DNA of 60,180 nucleotides from UBA5399 sp964464145 (GTDB lineage: Bacteria > Bacillota > Clostridia > Christensenellales > Christensenellaceae). Both the position numbers and the translations under genes were made by a program. This document shows, piece after piece, positions 50,052 through 58,424 of the stretch (positions are counted from its first letter, which is position 1; every line of letters starts with the position of its first letter). The notes under the pieces were generated by a model. The model was not told the origin of the DNA, did not search any database, and worked only from the letters and a program-made list of their open reading frames with translations. The stretch spans positions 1 through 60,180 of the forward strand of contig CAYXFB010000007.1 of assembly GCA_964464145.1 (NCBI GenBank), read 5' to 3'.

Positions 50052-51515
50052 ATGGAACAGTATAATGAGGTAAAAACCGATAAAAAAGAGCTGATGGCCG
50101 AGCTTTCCGTTTTGCAGCAACGGGTGCTAAAAGCCAAAATACCTGTCGCCATAATATTCGAGGGGTTTTCCGCCAGCGGCAAGGGCGCGGCAATATCCTC
50201 GCTGATACTAAATTTTGATCCGCGCGGCTTTGAGGTGTACGCCACCCGTCCGCCCCAGCTTTTTGAGCGGAGGGAGCCGTGGCTGTGGCGCTTCGCCGAA
50301 AAATGTCCGGCCAAGGGCGATATAGCCGTGTTTGACCGTGCCTGGTATTCGGGCATGATGCAGATAGACAAGAAGGTGAAAAAACCCTCGCAGTTCATAA
50401 CATATTTTGAGGACATAAATATGTTTGAGCGGCAGCTTGCGGACGACGGCTGCCTGATAATAAAATTTTTCCTGCACATTTCGCGCAAGGAGCAGAAAAA
50501 GCGGCTCAAAAAACTTATGGCGCACGAGGACACCGTGTGGCGTGTAACGGCGCGCGATCTTGGCGATCTAAAGCAATACAACGAGAATCGCGAGTTTTAC
50601 AAGCGCATGGTGGAGGCGACCGACCGGCCTTACGCAAAGTGGCACATAATTGACGCGAAAAAGCGCGGCGAGGTGCGCCGGAGCGTTATGGAAACTGTGA
50701 AGGGCGAGCTGGAGGCGGCCTTGGAAAAAGCGGAGAGCGGGCGAACCGCCGCCGTGGATGTGCCGCAAAAGCCCTATATAAACGTTAAATTCAATCTGCT
50801 GCCCGCCAAAAGGATACAGGACTACGATCTTTCCATGAGTCTGGAGCGTGAGGAATACCGCGCGAGGCTGGCGGCGCTGCAAAAGGAGCTTTCCGATCTG
50901 CACAACGTAATATACAAGGAGCAGGTGCCCGTGATAATCGCCTACGAGGGCAACGACGCGGCCGGAAAGGGCGGAAACATACGCCGTGTGGCGGCGGCTC
51001 TCGATCCGCGCGGCTACTCTGTGCACCCGGTGAGCGCACCCTCGCCCGTGGAGCTAGATCATCATTATCTGTGGCGCTTCTTTAGCGGCCTGCCCAAGAC
51101 GGGTCACATAGCCATATTCGACCGCACCTGGTACGGGCGCGTGCTGGTGGAGCGGGTGGAACAGTTCACGCCGCCCATACGGCTTTCGCAGGCCTACAAC
51201 GAAATAAACGAGTTTGAGCTAATGCTCAAAAAATGGGGCGCGGTGCTTATAAAGTTTTGGTTGACCATAGATAAGGACGAGCAGCTCCGCCGCTTTGAGG
51301 ACAGGCAAAACACAGAGGCCAAGCAGTGGAAAATAACGGAGGAGGACTGGCGCAACCGCGAAAAATGGGACGCGTACGTGGACGCGGTGAACGATATGCT
51401 CACCTACACGAACACGGATTTCGCGCCATGGACGGTGGTGGAGTCCAACTCAAAATACTACGCGCGCATAAAGACGCTGGAGACCATAATAGCCGCCATA
51501 CGCGCGCATCTGTGA
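50052..51515 (+). CDS. pap: Two-domain PPK2: polyphosphate:AMP phosphotransferase
   Basis: The 487-residue protein holds two PPK2 domains. Each has a Walker A loop (GFSASGKGAAIS; GNDAAGKGGNIRR), Walker B with Arg (FDRAWYSGMM; FDRTWYGRVLVERV) and a lid segment. Fused double-domain PPK2 proteins (class II PAP) phosphorylate AMP to ADP with polyphosphate. In known PAPs only the C-terminal half is catalytic, and here the N-terminal Walker motif is also intact. GAGGTGCCC precedes the ATG. It is monocistronic with a strong terminator. Confidence 0.9.
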   Translation: MEQYNEVKTDKKELMAELSVLQQRVLKAKIPVAIIFEGFSASGKGAAISSLILNFDPRGFEVYATRPPQLFERREPWLWRFAEKCPAKGDIAVFDRAWYSGMMQIDKKVKKPSQFITYFEDINMFERQLADDGCLIIKFFLHISRKEQKKRLKKLMAHEDTVWRVTARDLGDLKQYNENREFYKRMVEATDRPYAKWHIIDAKKRGEVRRSVMETVKGELEAALEKAESGRTAAVDVPQKPYINVKFNLLPAKRIQDYDLSMSLEREEYRARLAALQKELSDLHNVIYKEQVPVIIAYEGNDAAGKGGNIRRVAAALDPRGYSVHPVSAPSPVELDHHYLWRFFSGLPKTGHIAIFDRTWYGRVLVERVEQFTPPIRLSQAYNEINEFELMLKKWGAVLIKFWLTIDKDEQLRRFEDRQNTEAKQWKITEEDWRNREKWDAYVDAVNDMLTYTNTDFAPWTVVESNSKYYARIKTLETIIAAIRAHL

Positions 51516-51535
51516 TATGACACTAACGAACTCAA

Positions 51536-51570
51536 GCCGCCGCGCGGCTCTAATCGCGCGGCGGTTTTTT
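51536..51570 (+). terminator. Terminator of the PPK2 gene
   Basis: CCGCCGCGCG and CGCGCGGCGG form a 10-bp perfect stem over GCTCTAAT, followed by TTTTTT. Confidence 0.92.
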
Positions 51571-51637
51571 GCTGCATTCGATTTATTTTTATGATATCAT
51601 AGAGCAATAAAAGCATAAGAACAACGGAGATAGTTTT

Positions 51638-52651
51638 GTGAAAAAATTTGCCCTTGCGTTTATTATATCGGTGCTGTGCGCCGCGCTCTGCGCCTGCGGC
51701 TTTGTTTCGCGCATAGATCTGGGCGCGGTGGCGGACGAGGAAGCTACGCCCTCGCCCGTGCCTATGAGCGGCGTTTCCGCGCTGGATGACCAAATTGAGG
51801 TAAAGAATACCTCCGCGCTGCGGGTGGGCTTCTCCGCCGGCTTTGCCAACGCGGAGCTGCAAGCGGCGGGCGTGGCCGGGTTTGCAGAATATTGTGAGGC
51901 TGCGGGCGTGGCCTACGAGGTGCGCGAAGCTGCCGACGCGAATCAGCAGGCGGAGGACATCGCGGCCTTCGTGGCTGAGGGCTTTGACGCCATAGCCCTC
52001 AGCCCTATCGATGCTTCGGCGGAGGCGGCCGTGGCTCATGCTGTAGCGGCGGGCATACCCGTTGTCTCCATAACGGAACTGGCTGGCGCGGATATAGTCA
52101 TAGAGCCGGGCGATTATGATTTTTCCGTCATAACGGCGCAAAAGCTGCTAAAGCTTTCGGGTGCGCGCATAGCCATATTGGACAGCACGGACGAAAGCCC
52201 GCGCATGCAAAAGCGGCGGGACGCGTATGAATTTGTGACGGACGCGGCGGGCGCGGTGGTGCTGGCCAACGAGGCGGCGGGCAGCATAGAGCAGGCGAGC
52301 GAGATAGCCGCGCGCTTGATGGAGGAGAATCCGCAGCTGGGAGGCATACTCTGCGTGGACACAAACGGCCTTGTGGGCGCGGCGCAGGCCTTGCCCGAGG
52401 GTTCGCGCATAGCCGTGGGCGGCGCCGAGGTGGACGCGCAGGTGCTTTCCCTCATGGAGGCCGGCCGCATAAAGGTGGCGGCGGCGCAGTTTGCCAGAAA
52501 ACAGGGCAGCCTGGCGGCGGAGGCGGCGCTGGGGCTGGCGCTGGGCGAATATTATCCGCCCGAGATAACGGCCACATCCAAGGTATACACAGCCTTTGAC
52601 TGGCAGGACGCCGCCTACGAATTGCAGGGGCTGGAGCCGCCCGAGGAGTGA
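51638..52651 (+). CDS. Periplasmic-binding-type lipoprotein (sugar family), orphan
   Basis: The 337-residue protein has a lipoprotein signal (lipobox LCAC at about residues 17-20) and a Peripla_BP_4 fold like ribose-binding proteins: RVGFSAGFANAELQAAGV, EGFDAIALSPIDASAEA, IPVVSITELAG, LGGILCVDTNGLVGAAQAL. The start is GTG at 51638 behind ACGGAGAT. No ABC permease or ATPase is adjacent, so it may serve a distant importer or act as a sensor. Cytidine-type or autoinducer ligands cannot be excluded. Confidence 0.82.
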   Translation: MKKFALAFIISVLCAALCACGFVSRIDLGAVADEEATPSPVPMSGVSALDDQIEVKNTSALRVGFSAGFANAELQAAGVAGFAEYCEAAGVAYEVREAADANQQAEDIAAFVAEGFDAIALSPIDASAEAAVAHAVAAGIPVVSITELAGADIVIEPGDYDFSVITAQKLLKLSGARIAILDSTDESPRMQKRRDAYEFVTDAAGAVVLANEAAGSIEQASEIAARLMEENPQLGGILCVDTNGLVGAAQALPEGSRIAVGGAEVDAQVLSLMEAGRIKVAAAQFARKQGSLAAEAALGLALGEYYPPEITATSKVYTAFDWQDAAYELQGLEPPEE

Positions 52652-52669
52652 TTTGTGTTGCGCGGGGCT

Positions 52670-52698
52670 TTTAAAGGGTGGCCCTGTCGTGATATAAT
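52670..52698 (+). promoter_or_regulatory. Promoter giving a probably leaderless ogg message
   Basis: TTTAAA (52670-52675) and TATAAT (52693-52698) are 17 nt apart. The ATG of the next gene is only 6 nt after the -10, where transcription should begin, and no ribosome site is present. Confidence 0.6.
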
Positions 52699-52704
52699 AG
52701 CCGC

Positions 52705-53559
52705 ATGGAAATATTATTTGAAAACAACAGCGCCATATTGAAAAAACTGTCCTGCTTCGAGCCGCAGCAGATATTCGACAACGGGCAGGCTTTTCGTTTT
52801 ATTGAGGTGAACGGAGCCTATGAGGGCGTGGCTTTCGGGCGTTTTTTGCGCGTGAGCAAGGCGGGAGACACCGTTACGCTATACCCCTGCACAGAGACGG
52901 AATTTAAAGATATATGGTACGATTATTTCGATCTCGGGCGGGATTATGAAGCGCTCTTTCTCGGCTGCGAGGACGCGGCGCTGCGCGAGGGGCGGGGCTA
53001 TGCCTGCGGGCTGAGGATGCTCAAGCAAGAGCCCTTCGAAACGCTCATATCCTTCATAGTTTCGGCCAACAACAACATAAAGCGCATACGCGGCATAATA
53101 GATAAAATCTGCACGCGCTACGGAACGCCCTTCGAGTTTGAGGGCAAAACTTATTACGCCTTTCCCACGCCGACCCAGCTTGCGCAAGCCACCGAAGAGG
53201 AGCTCGCTGAATGCGGAAGCGGCTACCGCGCGCCCTACATAGCGGCCACGGCAAGGGAGATAGCGGCGGGCTACGAGCTTGAGGCCATATACGAAATGGA
53301 ATACATACCCGCCAAGAAGGAGCTGACCCGTTTTATGGGGGTGGGGCCCAAGGTGGCGGATTGTGTGCTACTTTTTGCCTACGCCAAAACGGAGGCCTTT
53401 CCGGCCGATGTGTGGATAAAGCGCGTGATGAAGCTGCTCTACGATTTTGAGGGGAATGACCGCCAGATATTTCATTTCGCCTACGGAAAATTTGGCGAAT
53501 GCGCGGGCATAGCGCAGCAGTATCTGTTTTACTATGCGCGTGAAAACAAGCTGAGCTAG
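52705..53559 (+). CDS. 8-oxoguanine DNA glycosylase (Ogg type)
   Basis: The 284-residue repair enzyme has an OGG_N domain (residues 1-110) and an HhH-GPD domain. SFIVSANNNIKRIRGII is the conserved helix; catalytic Lys216 lies in the hairpin GVGPKVADC and Asp235 in AFPADVW. It removes oxidised guanine opposite cytosine and also cuts as a lyase. No iron-sulfur cluster is present, as expected. It appears to be translated from a leaderless message. It heads a repair-rich stretch that runs to 58323. Confidence 0.92.
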   Translation: MEILFENNSAILKKLSCFEPQQIFDNGQAFRFIEVNGAYEGVAFGRFLRVSKAGDTVTLYPCTETEFKDIWYDYFDLGRDYEALFLGCEDAALREGRGYACGLRMLKQEPFETLISFIVSANNNIKRIRGIIDKICTRYGTPFEFEGKTYYAFPTPTQLAQATEEELAECGSGYRAPYIAATAREIAAGYELEAIYEMEYIPAKKELTRFMGVGPKVADCVLLFAYAKTEAFPADVWIKRVMKLLYDFEGNDRQIFHFAYGKFGECAGIAQQYLFYYARENKLS

Positions 53560-53613
53560 GGCGCGTCGTGCGCTTTTTGTATTTTGCAATATGCAGTTTT
53601 GGGGGGAATAAAA

Positions 53614-54348
53614 ATGGAATTTCTGGTTGATACGCATACGCACACGGTGGGGAGCGTGCATGCTTTTTCCACGCTTATGGAAAACGCGCGCGCCGCTTTC
53701 GAAAAGGGCTTGCAGGGCTTTGCCACCACGGATCACGGCCCGGCAATAGAGGGCTGCCCGCCGCGCTACATGATATCCTCGGTGATGCGGTTTTTGCCGG
53801 ATTACATAGAGAATGTGCGCGTGATAAAGGGCGTGGAGTGCAATATAATAGACTATGACGGCGGGCTGGACATACCAAACAGCCACCTGCAATACACGGA
53901 ATTCGCAATAGCCTCGCTGCACGACATAACCATAGAGCGCGGGGATGTGGAGCAAAACACGGCGGCGCTAATAGGCGCGCTCAGCAACCCCTATGTGGAC
54001 GTTATAGGCCATCCGGGCAACGCGAATTACCCGATAGATAAGGAAGCCTTCGTTAAAGCGGTGGCGCAGCGCGGCAAGCTGGTGGAGGTAAACAACCATT
54101 CCTTCGAGTTTCGCAGGGGCAGCCTGGAGAATTGCACCGAGATAATAAAGCTGTGCAAAAAGCACGACGTGCGCATAACGGTGGGTTCGGACGCGCATTT
54201 TTGCGGAAACATAGGGCATTTCGAGCTGGCGAAGCAGGCGCTTTGCGATTGCGGTTACCCGGAGGAGCTTATAGTGAGCGCCAATATAGGACGTTTTTTG
54301 GATTATATACGCGAACGGCGGGAGAAAAACCCAATACAACCAAGATAG
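53614..54348 (+). CDS. PHP-domain phosphatase (YcdX-like)
   Basis: The 244-residue protein has PHP metal motifs: DTHTHTV (residues 6-12), TTDHGP, GVECNI, IGHPGN, VEVNNHSF and GSDAHF, in family order, making a trinuclear metal site. YcdX-type proteins are phosphatases; others act as histidinol phosphatase or polymerase exonuclease domains. GGGGGGAATAAAA precedes the ATG at 53614. It lies directly before dnaX, so a nucleotide-linked role is possible, but not proven. Confidence 0.88.
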   Translation: MEFLVDTHTHTVGSVHAFSTLMENARAAFEKGLQGFATTDHGPAIEGCPPRYMISSVMRFLPDYIENVRVIKGVECNIIDYDGGLDIPNSHLQYTEFAIASLHDITIERGDVEQNTAALIGALSNPYVDVIGHPGNANYPIDKEAFVKAVAQRGKLVEVNNHSFEFRRGSLENCTEIIKLCKKHDVRITVGSDAHFCGNIGHFELAKQALCDCGYPEELIVSANIGRFLDYIRERREKNPIQPR

Positions 54349-54389
54349 AAAACGGCGGCAATTGCCGCGAGAAGAAAGGATAGCAGAAT

Positions 54390-56042
54390 TTGTCTTACAA
54401 AACACTTTACCGCGTTTTTCGGCCGCGTATATTTGACGACGTAGCCGGGCAGGCGCATATAACCGATATACTAAAAAAGCAGGTGGAGAGCGGCAAGGCC
54501 TCCCACGCTTATCTTTTTTGCGGGCCGCGCGGCACGGGCAAGACCAGCACGGCCAAGATACTCGCCAACGCGCTCAATTGCCAAAACCCCAAGGGCGGCA
54601 ATCCCTGCGGCGTGTGCGAGGTGTGCAAGAGCTTCATGGAGGACAGCTTTGTTGATATCGTGGAGATAGACGCGGCCTCCAACAACGGCGTTGACAACGT
54701 GCGAGACATACGCGAAAAGGTCTCACTGCTGCCCGCAAACGGCAAGTATAAGGTTTACATAATAGACGAGGTGCACATGCTGTCAACGGGCGCCTTCAAC
54801 GCGTTGCTTAAAACGCTGGAGGAGCCGCCGCCGCACGCCGTTTTTATACTGGCGACGACGGAGCAGCGCAAGGTGCCCGCAACCATACTTTCACGCTGCC
54901 AAAAGTACGATTTCAGGCGCATAACTGACGAGGATATAATAGCGCGCATGAAATTCGTGGCGGGGGAAACCGCTGCGCAGTATACGAACGAGGCGCTGGA
55001 GCTCATCGCAAAGCAGGCGGAGGGCGCAATGCGCGACGCGCTTTCCATAATGGATCAGTGCATCGCCGCCTCGGGCGATCTTACGGTGGAATCCGTTTCG
55101 GAGTGCATGGGCATAGCGCCGGGCGAGGTGCTGGGGCGGCTGGTTTCGTCCATATTGGAAGAGGAGCCCGCAGAAGCCGTCACTCTGCTGAACACGCTTA
55201 TAAACGAGGGTGTTTCCCCGCACAATCTGCTGCGGGACATGATAGCCGAAACGGCCAACCGCCTAGCCGCCGCGAAGGACGACCATACACGCGCGGGGAT
55301 TCTGCGCAGTCTGGAGGCGCTAATAGCCGCGCAGCCGGATATGCGCTATTCGGCGGTGCCCTCCGCCGTGGTGCTGGCCGCCGTGGTGCGCGCCGCCATG
55401 AACACGGTGGATGTGGATACGAAGGATTTTGAGCTGCGCATAAAAAAGCTGGAGCAGCGCGTGGAAAGGCTGGCGGCAGCGCCCGCATTGCCCGTAGAGG
55501 ATGCTACGAGCGCTCCGCAGGCTAGCGTGGACACAGACGACGTGCCGCCCTGGGAGGATGAGCAGGAGTATCGCCAAAAGCAGCAGCAAGCGGCGGCGGC
55601 CAAGGCGCAGAAGGCGGAGCAGACCGCAAACGAGCGCGCGGCGGAGCAGGCCGAGCGAGACAAGGCAGAGCGGGCGGCGCAGGAGGCAAAGGAGGCGCGG
55701 GGAAGCGCCGAGGCGATAGACAGCGCGGGCGCACTGGCCGAGATGAAGGCGGCAATAATGCGCGAAAATCCGCTTTTGACACCGTCAATAAGCGCGGTTG
55801 ACAGCGTGGAGGTGAAGGGCGGCAAGCTGCTCTTATACACCAGCGCGGACAACAGAGCCATAGTGGATATGCTGGCCGCCGAGGCCTACAAAAAAGCGAT
55901 GGACGTAATGACCGCCGAAATATTCGGACGCGCGCTGGCGCTGGAAGCCAGAAGCCAGGCCGAAGCGGCGGACGACGGCGACATACAGATGGAGCTCATA
56001 GCCATGTTCGGCGAAGAAAACGTGCAAATTTTGGATGATTAA
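54390..56042 (+). CDS. dnaX: DNA polymerase III subunit gamma/tau
   Basis: The 550-residue clamp-loader ATPase has Walker A GPRGTGKTSTAK (45-56), a zinc module (Cys64, Cys73, Cys76, Cys79), Walker B IIDEVHML, sensor 1 ILATTEQRKVPATILSRC and sensor 2 GAMRDALS. A coiled, Ala/Gln/Lys/Glu-rich segment (about 390-450) leads to a C-terminal tau-like domain. The start is TTG at 54390 behind AAAGGATAG. Together with ybaB and recR it forms the standard replication-repair cluster. Confidence 0.96.
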   Translation: MSYKTLYRVFRPRIFDDVAGQAHITDILKKQVESGKASHAYLFCGPRGTGKTSTAKILANALNCQNPKGGNPCGVCEVCKSFMEDSFVDIVEIDAASNNGVDNVRDIREKVSLLPANGKYKVYIIDEVHMLSTGAFNALLKTLEEPPPHAVFILATTEQRKVPATILSRCQKYDFRRITDEDIIARMKFVAGETAAQYTNEALELIAKQAEGAMRDALSIMDQCIAASGDLTVESVSECMGIAPGEVLGRLVSSILEEEPAEAVTLLNTLINEGVSPHNLLRDMIAETANRLAAAKDDHTRAGILRSLEALIAAQPDMRYSAVPSAVVLAAVVRAAMNTVDVDTKDFELRIKKLEQRVERLAAAPALPVEDATSAPQASVDTDDVPPWEDEQEYRQKQQQAAAAKAQKAEQTANERAAEQAERDKAERAAQEAKEARGSAEAIDSAGALAEMKAAIMRENPLLTPSISAVDSVEVKGGKLLLYTSADNRAIVDMLAAEAYKKAMDVMTAEIFGRALALEARSQAEAADDGDIQMELIAMFGEENVQILDD

Positions 56043-56053
56043 AGTATAATTAA

Positions 56054-56141
56054 TTAAGGTCGCGGGCTTAAGGTCGCGGGCGCTGCCCGCACCCGCTGGG
56101 GATTTGATCCCCAGACCCCGGAAAACGCCTTCGGCGTTTTC
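56054..56141. repeat. Hairpin cluster between dnaX and ybaB
   Basis: The 14-nt unit TTAAGGTCGCGGGC occurs twice in tandem (56054-56067, 56068-56081). Perfect hairpins follow: GCGGGC-GCT-GCCCGC, CTGGGGAT-TTG-ATCCCCAG and GAAAACGCC-TTC-GGCGTTTTC. There is no ORF. The form is that of REP-like intergenic elements. It could also weaken read-through from dnaX to ybaB or process the message. Confidence 0.7.
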
Positions 56142-56206
56142 TGGCTTATGCGCAATAGCAGGATGAAGTTTTTAGAAACACTAATATATATGGAGGACAG
56201 ATTTTT

Positions 56207-56551
56207 ATGGCAAAAGGCGGATTTCCCGGCGGTGGCGGCGGAATGAACATGCAGAGCATGATGAAGCAGGCGCAGCAAATGCAGGCGCGTATGCAGCAGA
56301 TGCAGGAGGAGCTGGAGGAAAAAGAGGTTGAGGCCACGGCGGGCGGCGGCGTTGTGAAGGTTGTTGCCACGGGCAAGAAGGTCATCAAAAACATAGAGAT
56401 AGCGCCCGAGGTGGTGGACCCGGACGATATCGAAATGCTGCAGGATCTTGTTACGGCGGCGGTGAACGAAGCGCTGGACAAGGCGGAAGAAATGATGCAG
56501 TCCGAAATGAGCAAGATAACGGGCGGGCTGAATCTGGGCGGATTGTTCTAA
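56207..56551 (+). CDS. ybaB: YbaB/EbfC nucleoid-associated protein
   Basis: The 114-residue protein has a Gly- and Met-rich N-terminus, a long helix (MKQAQQMQARMQQMQEELEE), and beta-strands EATAGGGVVKVVATG and IKNIEIAPEVVDPDD. It forms a tweezer-like dimer that binds DNA. GGAGGACAGATTTTT precedes the ATG. recR follows 3 nt later, the usual arrangement. Confidence 0.95.
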   Translation: MAKGGFPGGGGGMNMQSMMKQAQQMQARMQQMQEELEEKEVEATAGGGVVKVVATGKKVIKNIEIAPEVVDPDDIEMLQDLVTAAVNEALDKAEEMMQSEMSKITGGLNLGGLF

Positions 56552-56554
56552 GAA

Positions 56555-57151
56555 ATGGAACAACTGGAATCGCTCCAACGGCTGGCCGCGCAGTTTGCCA
56601 AGCTGCCCGGCATAGGCACCAAAACGGCGCTGCGGCTGGCCTATTTCGTTATAACGATGCCGCAGGACGACGTTAAGCAGTTTGCGCAGGAAATGTACGC
56701 CGCGCGCCAAAAGGTTCGCTATTGCGAGGTGTGCGGCAACCTTTCGGAAAGCGAGCTGTGCGAAGTGTGCGCCGACCCCCGCAGAGACCCGGGGGTGATT
56801 TGCGTTGTGAAGGACGCGCGAGACGTTTATGCCATAGAAAAGACCCACGAATACAAGGGGCTGTACCACGTGCTGGGCGGAACCATTTCGCCGCTTGAAG
56901 GCATAGGCCCGGACGACATTGCAATAAAGCCGCTTATAGGCCGCGTAACGCCCGAGGTGCGCGAAATAATACTGGCCACCAACCCGGACGTGCAGGGCGA
57001 AGCCACGGCGGCATACATTTCACGGCTGCTCTCTCCGCTGGGCGTGGAGATATCACGCATTGCCCACGGCGTTCCCATAGGCTCCGAGCTGGAATACGCG
57101 GACGAGATAACGCTGGCCAAGGCGCTGGAGGGTAGGCGCAGGCTAGATTAG
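56555..57151 (+). CDS. recR: Recombination protein RecR
   Basis: The 198-residue protein has the helix-hairpin-helix GIGTKTALRLAYFV (residues 20-33), a zinc finger with Cys57, Cys60, Cys69 and Cys72, a Toprim domain (VICVVKDARDVYAIEKT; GLYHVLGGTISPLEGIGPDD) and a C-terminal Walker-B-like segment. It acts with RecF and RecO in gap repair. Its start is 3 nt past ybaB. Confidence 0.97.
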   Translation: MEQLESLQRLAAQFAKLPGIGTKTALRLAYFVITMPQDDVKQFAQEMYAARQKVRYCEVCGNLSESELCEVCADPRRDPGVICVVKDARDVYAIEKTHEYKGLYHVLGGTISPLEGIGPDDIAIKPLIGRVTPEVREIILATNPDVQGEATAAYISRLLSPLGVEISRIAHGVPIGSELEYADEITLAKALEGRRRLD

Positions 57152-57188
57152 ATGCCATTAAAAACGAATCATTTTTAGGGAGGCGCTC

Positions 57189-57752
57189 ATGTATCACTCC
57201 ATAAAAGAGCTTTATACCGAGGTTATGAGCTGCTCAAAATGCAGGCTGTCGGAGCAGCGCAAGAGCATTGTTTTTGGCGAGGGCAATATACATGCGGACG
57301 TTATGTTCATAGGCGAAGGCCCGGGCGCGCGGGAGGACGAGAGCGGCCGACCCTTCGTGGGCCCGGCGGGAAAGCTGCTTGACGGTATGCTGGGTGAGAT
57401 AGGTTTGAAGCGTGAGGATGTGTACATCGCCAACGTGGTGAAATGCCGTCCGCCGGGCAACCGAGACCCGCAGCCCGATGAACGCGAGCAGTGCATGACC
57501 TATCTACGTGCACAGGTGGCCTTCATAAAGCCGCGCGTAATAGTTTGCCTCGGCCGAATAGCTGCGGGCGTGATACTGGGCCGCGAGGTGCGCATGACGC
57601 GCGAGCACGGGGAAATAAACGCGGTGAAAAACTTTGTTATAATACCCACCTTCCATCCGGCGGCGCTGCTGCACAATCCGCAGAATACTGAGCTTGCCAA
57701 AGCGGATTTTGAGGTGATACGCGGCAAGCTGGAGGAGATGCGGAATGCTTGA
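57189..57752 (+). CDS. Uracil-DNA glycosylase, family 4 (iron-sulfur)
   Basis: The 187-residue enzyme has four cluster cysteines Cys15, Cys18, Cys86 and Cys102, motif A GEGPGAREDESGRPFVGPAG and motif B HPAALLHNP. It removes uracil from DNA. AGGGAGGCGCTC precedes the ATG. Its stop overlaps the start of a second glycosylase-like gene by 8 nt, so the two are coupled. Confidence 0.93.
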   Translation: MYHSIKELYTEVMSCSKCRLSEQRKSIVFGEGNIHADVMFIGEGPGAREDESGRPFVGPAGKLLDGMLGEIGLKREDVYIANVVKCRPPGNRDPQPDEREQCMTYLRAQVAFIKPRVIVCLGRIAAGVILGREVRMTREHGEINAVKNFVIIPTFHPAALLHNPQNTELAKADFEVIRGKLEEMRNA

Positions 57753-58323
57753 CGCGGTATATGAAAGGCTGCGCGCCTCTTGCCCTGCGGAGCTGCCGCT
57801 GGTGTTTGGCTGCGGGAGCAAAAACGCCGAAATAATGCTGATAGGCGAGGCGCCCGGCAAGGACGAGGTTGCCAACGGCCGCCCGTTTTGCGGCAGGGCG
57901 GGCAGGAATCTGGACGAATTTTTGGCGGTGGTGGATATAGCGCGGGAGGATATTTTTATATCCAACGTGTGCAAATTCCGGCCGACCAAGACGGGCACGA
58001 GCGGCAGGCTTTCCAACCGCCCGCCCACCAAGGCGGAGGTGCTGGCCGCGCTGCCCTTTTTGTACGAGGAGATAGCCGCGGTTGCGCCGCGCTGCGTCGT
58101 GACGCTGGGAAACACGCCCCTTCGCGCCGTGACGGGCGATTTTAGCGCGGTTATAGGCGGGTTGCACGGCCGCGCGGCAGACTGCGCGGCGGGCGGGGCA
58201 AGCTTTGCGCTGTTTCCGCTCTACCATCCGGCCAGCATAATATACAACCGCGCACTATCGCAGACCTATATGGACGATCTTGGGCGGCTGCGTGAATTTA
58301 TTGCGAAAAATCACGGCTGTTAA
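57745..58323 (+). CDS. Uracil-DNA glycosylase superfamily protein without the iron-sulfur ligands
   Basis: The 192-residue protein keeps motif A (GEAPGKDEVANGRPFCGRAG, residues 34-53) and motif B (HPASIIYNRALS), so the fold and pocket are those of family 4. The cluster cysteine pattern is lost: no CxxC near the N-terminus, and Cys76 (NVCKFRP) is shifted. Remaining cysteines are 13, 23, 49 and 76. It overlaps the family 4 gene and may act on a different damaged base or depend on the first enzyme. The pair is not usual for Clostridia, as far as I know. Confidence 0.82.
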   Translation: MLDAVYERLRASCPAELPLVFGCGSKNAEIMLIGEAPGKDEVANGRPFCGRAGRNLDEFLAVVDIAREDIFISNVCKFRPTKTGTSGRLSNRPPTKAEVLAALPFLYEEIAAVAPRCVVTLGNTPLRAVTGDFSAVIGGLHGRAADCAAGGASFALFPLYHPASIIYNRALSQTYMDDLGRLREFIAKNHGC

Positions 58324-58339
58324 TGAAATTTGAATAATC

Positions 58340-58369
58340 TTGCGCATTTAGCGCATTACAGTGTATAAT
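58340..58369 (+). promoter_or_regulatory. Promoter of the S41 protease gene with small inverted repeat
   Basis: TTGCGC (58340-58345) and TATAAT (58364-58369) with an 18-nt spacer. TGCGC-ATTTA-GCGCA, a small inverted repeat, overlaps the -35. Confidence 0.55.
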
Positions 58370-58424
58370 TGAAGTTGACCGTTTTAAGCCCAGACATATG
58401 AAGCGGGCAAGGAGAGTATGTATT

